A program made the position numbers and the translations under genes. Of a stretch of DNA of 52,548 nt, positions 51,180 to 52,548 are shown one piece after another (within the stretch, counting starts at the first letter, position 1; each line of letters starts with the position of its first letter). Source of the stretch: a bacterium (GTDB lineage Bacteria; Chloroflexota; Dormibacteria; Aeolococcales; Aeolococcaceae); NCBI GenBank assembly GCA_021803465.1, contig JAJZLL010000025.1:1-52548 (forward strand). The letters run 5' to 3'. The notes under the pieces are model-generated. The model was not told the origin of the DNA and did not search any database. It saw only the letters and a program-made list of their open reading frames with translations.

Positions 51180-51389
51180 TTGTTACCAGACTTTCAAAGA
51201 GGTTTGAGAGCTGTCTACATTGGTGCACGTATTCTCTTCATATGCTGGCAGACTTTGACTGCGCTAGCAACTTCAGAATCGTTTCAACATGCATATGCTG
51301 AAATGACGGCATTTGATACTATTGGGGTGCTTACGCGAATCGTTGTCGAGCGATTAGTGATGCAAGATACCTTAGGAGCCATTGCTTGA
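51180..51389 (+). CDS. Possible small protein coupled to mrr
   Basis: An open frame from TTG gives 69 residues (LLPDFQRGLRAVYIGARILF... ending VERLVMQDTLGAIA) and its TGA overlaps the mrr TTG (TTGA). No family or ribosome binding site was recognised. A shorter start at an in-frame ATG near 51301 is possible. The overlap suggests coupling, but the frame may be a chance opening. Confidence 0.3.
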   Translation: MLPDFQRGLRAVYIGARILFICWQTLTALATSESFQHAYAEMTAFDTIGVLTRIVVERLVMQDTLGAIA

Positions 51390-52306
51390 AGTCAGCTGGA
51401 GCCCTTCCAACCTGGGATCAGTTCATGATACCTGTCTTGAGGGTTCTTGCTGATGGTAAAGTGCACGCCCGTCGCCAGCTCATTGACGAAGTTGCATCTG
51501 TGGAACGACTCACTGCCGAACAGAAGACGGTTGTCCTGGATTCTGGCGAGGCTACATACAAGAACCGTATCAGCTGGGCGATTTCATACTTGGTGAAGGG
51601 GAGAGCTGTATACCGCCCAAACCGGGGGCAACACTCAATTACCGAGGTTGGTCGCAACCTACTCGAACAGCACCCGAACGGTGTGACCGAACGCGATCTG
51701 AGGACTCTTGAAGGGTATGAGTTCACTCGGGACCGTCGGCTCGTGCAGAATGAGATGGCAAACAGTGCATTGGCTACTCCCGAAAGCGAATTGGATCCGA
51801 TCGAACAGATTGAAGCCGGAATAGCACGCATCAATGATGGCGTAGCTGCAGAACTCATTCAGCGTTTGCACGAGCGTGAACCTGCCTTTTTCGAGCAGGC
51901 TGTTGTTGATCTCGTTGTAGCTATGGGTTACGGGGGAGCGAACGCGAAGGCGGCGAGAACGCAGCTTTCCAACGACGGTGGCATTGATGGAATCATTGAC
52001 CAAGATACTCTCGGGCTGAATCGCGTGTATGTCCAAGCTAAGCGGTTTGCCCCAGAAGGCGCAGTTGGACGCCCGGACATCCAGTCGTTCGTGGGTGCAC
52101 TACACGGACAGCAGGCTAATCAAGGTGTTTTTATCACAACCGGCCACTTCAGTTCTGGAGCCATCCAGTACGCTGATTCTGTTGCAACCCGTGTTGTCCT
52201 AATCGACGGCCAGAGACTCGCCGATTTGATGATTCGTTATCGAGTAGGGGTGCAAGTGAGACATACCCTGCACATCGTTGAAGTGGACGAGGATTATTTT
52301 GAGTGA
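51386..52306 (+). CDS. mrr: Mrr-family restriction endonuclease
   Basis: The 306-residue protein has an N-terminal winged-helix Mrr_N domain (VLRVLADGKVHARRQLIDEV, YKNRISWAISYLVKGRAVYR) and a C-terminal Mrr_cat nuclease domain. The PD-(D/E)xK core is visible as FFEQAVVDLVVAMGYGG, then DGGIDGIIDQD and VYVQAKRF (QxK). Mrr enzymes cut methylated DNA or act in restriction systems. The TTG start has AGGAG with an 8-nt spacer. A DNA methyltransferase gene begins 83 nt later, so the two may form one restriction-modification or methylation-dependent defence unit. Confidence 0.9.
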   Translation: MKSAGALPTWDQFMIPVLRVLADGKVHARRQLIDEVASVERLTAEQKTVVLDSGEATYKNRISWAISYLVKGRAVYRPNRGQHSITEVGRNLLEQHPNGVTERDLRTLEGYEFTRDRRLVQNEMANSALATPESELDPIEQIEAGIARINDGVAAELIQRLHEREPAFFEQAVVDLVVAMGYGGANAKAARTQLSNDGGIDGIIDQDTLGLNRVYVQAKRFAPEGAVGRPDIQSFVGALHGQQANQGVFITTGHFSSGAIQYADSVATRVVLIDGQRLADLMIRYRVGVQVRHTLHIVEVDEDYFE

Positions 52307-52389
52307 ACATGGGGCATCAGATAGTGCGCTGTCGAAGGCATTGTGAGCATCGTCCACAGCTAGCGTTATTTCAGTTATGAGAGCTTGAT

Positions 52390-52548
52390 ATGGTCATGTC
52401 AATGGAAAACACAAATGAGCGGCTGGTCAAGTCGGAAGAACGAATTCGTGACTTAGGTGAGGTGTTTACTCCCAGTGCAACGGTTCAAGCGATGCTTGCG
52501 CTGCTGCCGCAAGATATGTGGGCTATCCATCCTTCACCCACCTTTCTC
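52390..52548 (+). CDS. N-terminus of a DNA methyltransferase, truncated by the window end
   Basis: The open frame reads off the right edge. It encodes ERLVKSEERIRDLGEVFTPS, then ATVQAMLALLPQDMW and IHPSPTFL. The GEVFTP-x-x-x-V-x-x-ML pattern is the N-terminal part of adenine-specific N6 DNA methyltransferases just before the SAM-binding LEPACGxGNF motif, which should follow at the edge. Starts at 52390, 52396 and 52402 are in frame; TATGGT lies 7 nt before 52402. It is placed behind mrr on the putative integrated element. Confidence 0.75.
   Translation, partial: MVMSMENTNERLVKSEERIRDLGEVFTPSATVQAMLALLPQDMWAIHPSPTFL

Noticed and set aside
50983..51228. Minus-strand frame through the tRNA fragment, or a complete tRNA there
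   Set aside because: The frame translates tRNA sequence (GREFESRRPD-type artefact). A complete tRNA is excluded because no CGGGGCG 5' acceptor half or D arm lies at the right distance.

Overview
The window is about 52.5 kb of bacterial chromosome with moderate GC content, densely coding on both strands. Several families point to an Actinomycetota-type organism: a MarP-type CvpA plus serine protease, a DUF2510 domain fused to PrsW, a DUF4232 lipoprotein, a monomeric NADP isocitrate dehydrogenase, an MmpL-like exporter, the order uvrC-rapZ-gap-pgk-tpi-secG, and several probably leaderless genes. The missing yvcK and whiA genes between rapZ and gap, and the orphan groES, suggest a divergent or deep-branching member. 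No species can be named from the sequence.

Layout. (1) 1-9.9 kb is accessory: the edge of a possible transposase, a tandem pair of paralogous unknown genes, an MmpL/RND exporter, an acyltransferase-3, a DUF998 membrane protein, small unknowns, and a lipoprotein with a secreted protein. (2) 9.9-29.8 kb is a core block on the + strand: ftsK, yajQ, pgsA, a CinA/PncC domain, recA-recX, an HExxH protein, groES with a CIRCE operator, pcrA-ligA-uvrC, a rapZ homologue without a P-loop, gap-pgk-tpiA-gpmI, secG and tRNA-Leu(CAG). (3) 29.8-43.2 kb is mixed: msrA with a DUF4232 lipoprotein, a protein with two phosphoribosyltransferase-like halves, rarA, marP, icd, a GT2 glycosyltransferase, a DUF347 membrane protein and an M48 peptidase. 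(4) 43.3-47.9 kb encodes surface and membrane proteins: a seven-repeat secreted protein with a WxL-like C-terminus, a PrsW protease coupled to a small membrane protein, and a lipoprotein. (5) 48.3-52.5 kb is a mobile and defence region: an XRE/nucleotidyltransferase pair, a ribbon-helix-helix/Doc pair whose Fic motif carries Arg to Trp, a tRNA-Pro(TGG) 3' fragment that looks like an attachment-site scar, and to its right an Mrr restriction endonuclease followed by a DNA methyltransferase that runs off the window.

How the genes work together. The centre combines DNA repair and recombination (recA, recX, pcrA, ligA, uvrC, with rarA further on) and four enzymes of lower glycolysis whose reading frames overlap end to end, so they are probably made as one translationally coupled unit. 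A recurring promoter arrangement, a -10-like hexamer followed by exactly 6 nt and then ATG with no Shine-Dalgarno sequence, occurs before at least five genes and indicates leaderless transcription. It also helped to choose start codons.

Limits: all family calls come from reading motifs by eye. No database search, structure prediction or codon statistic was run.
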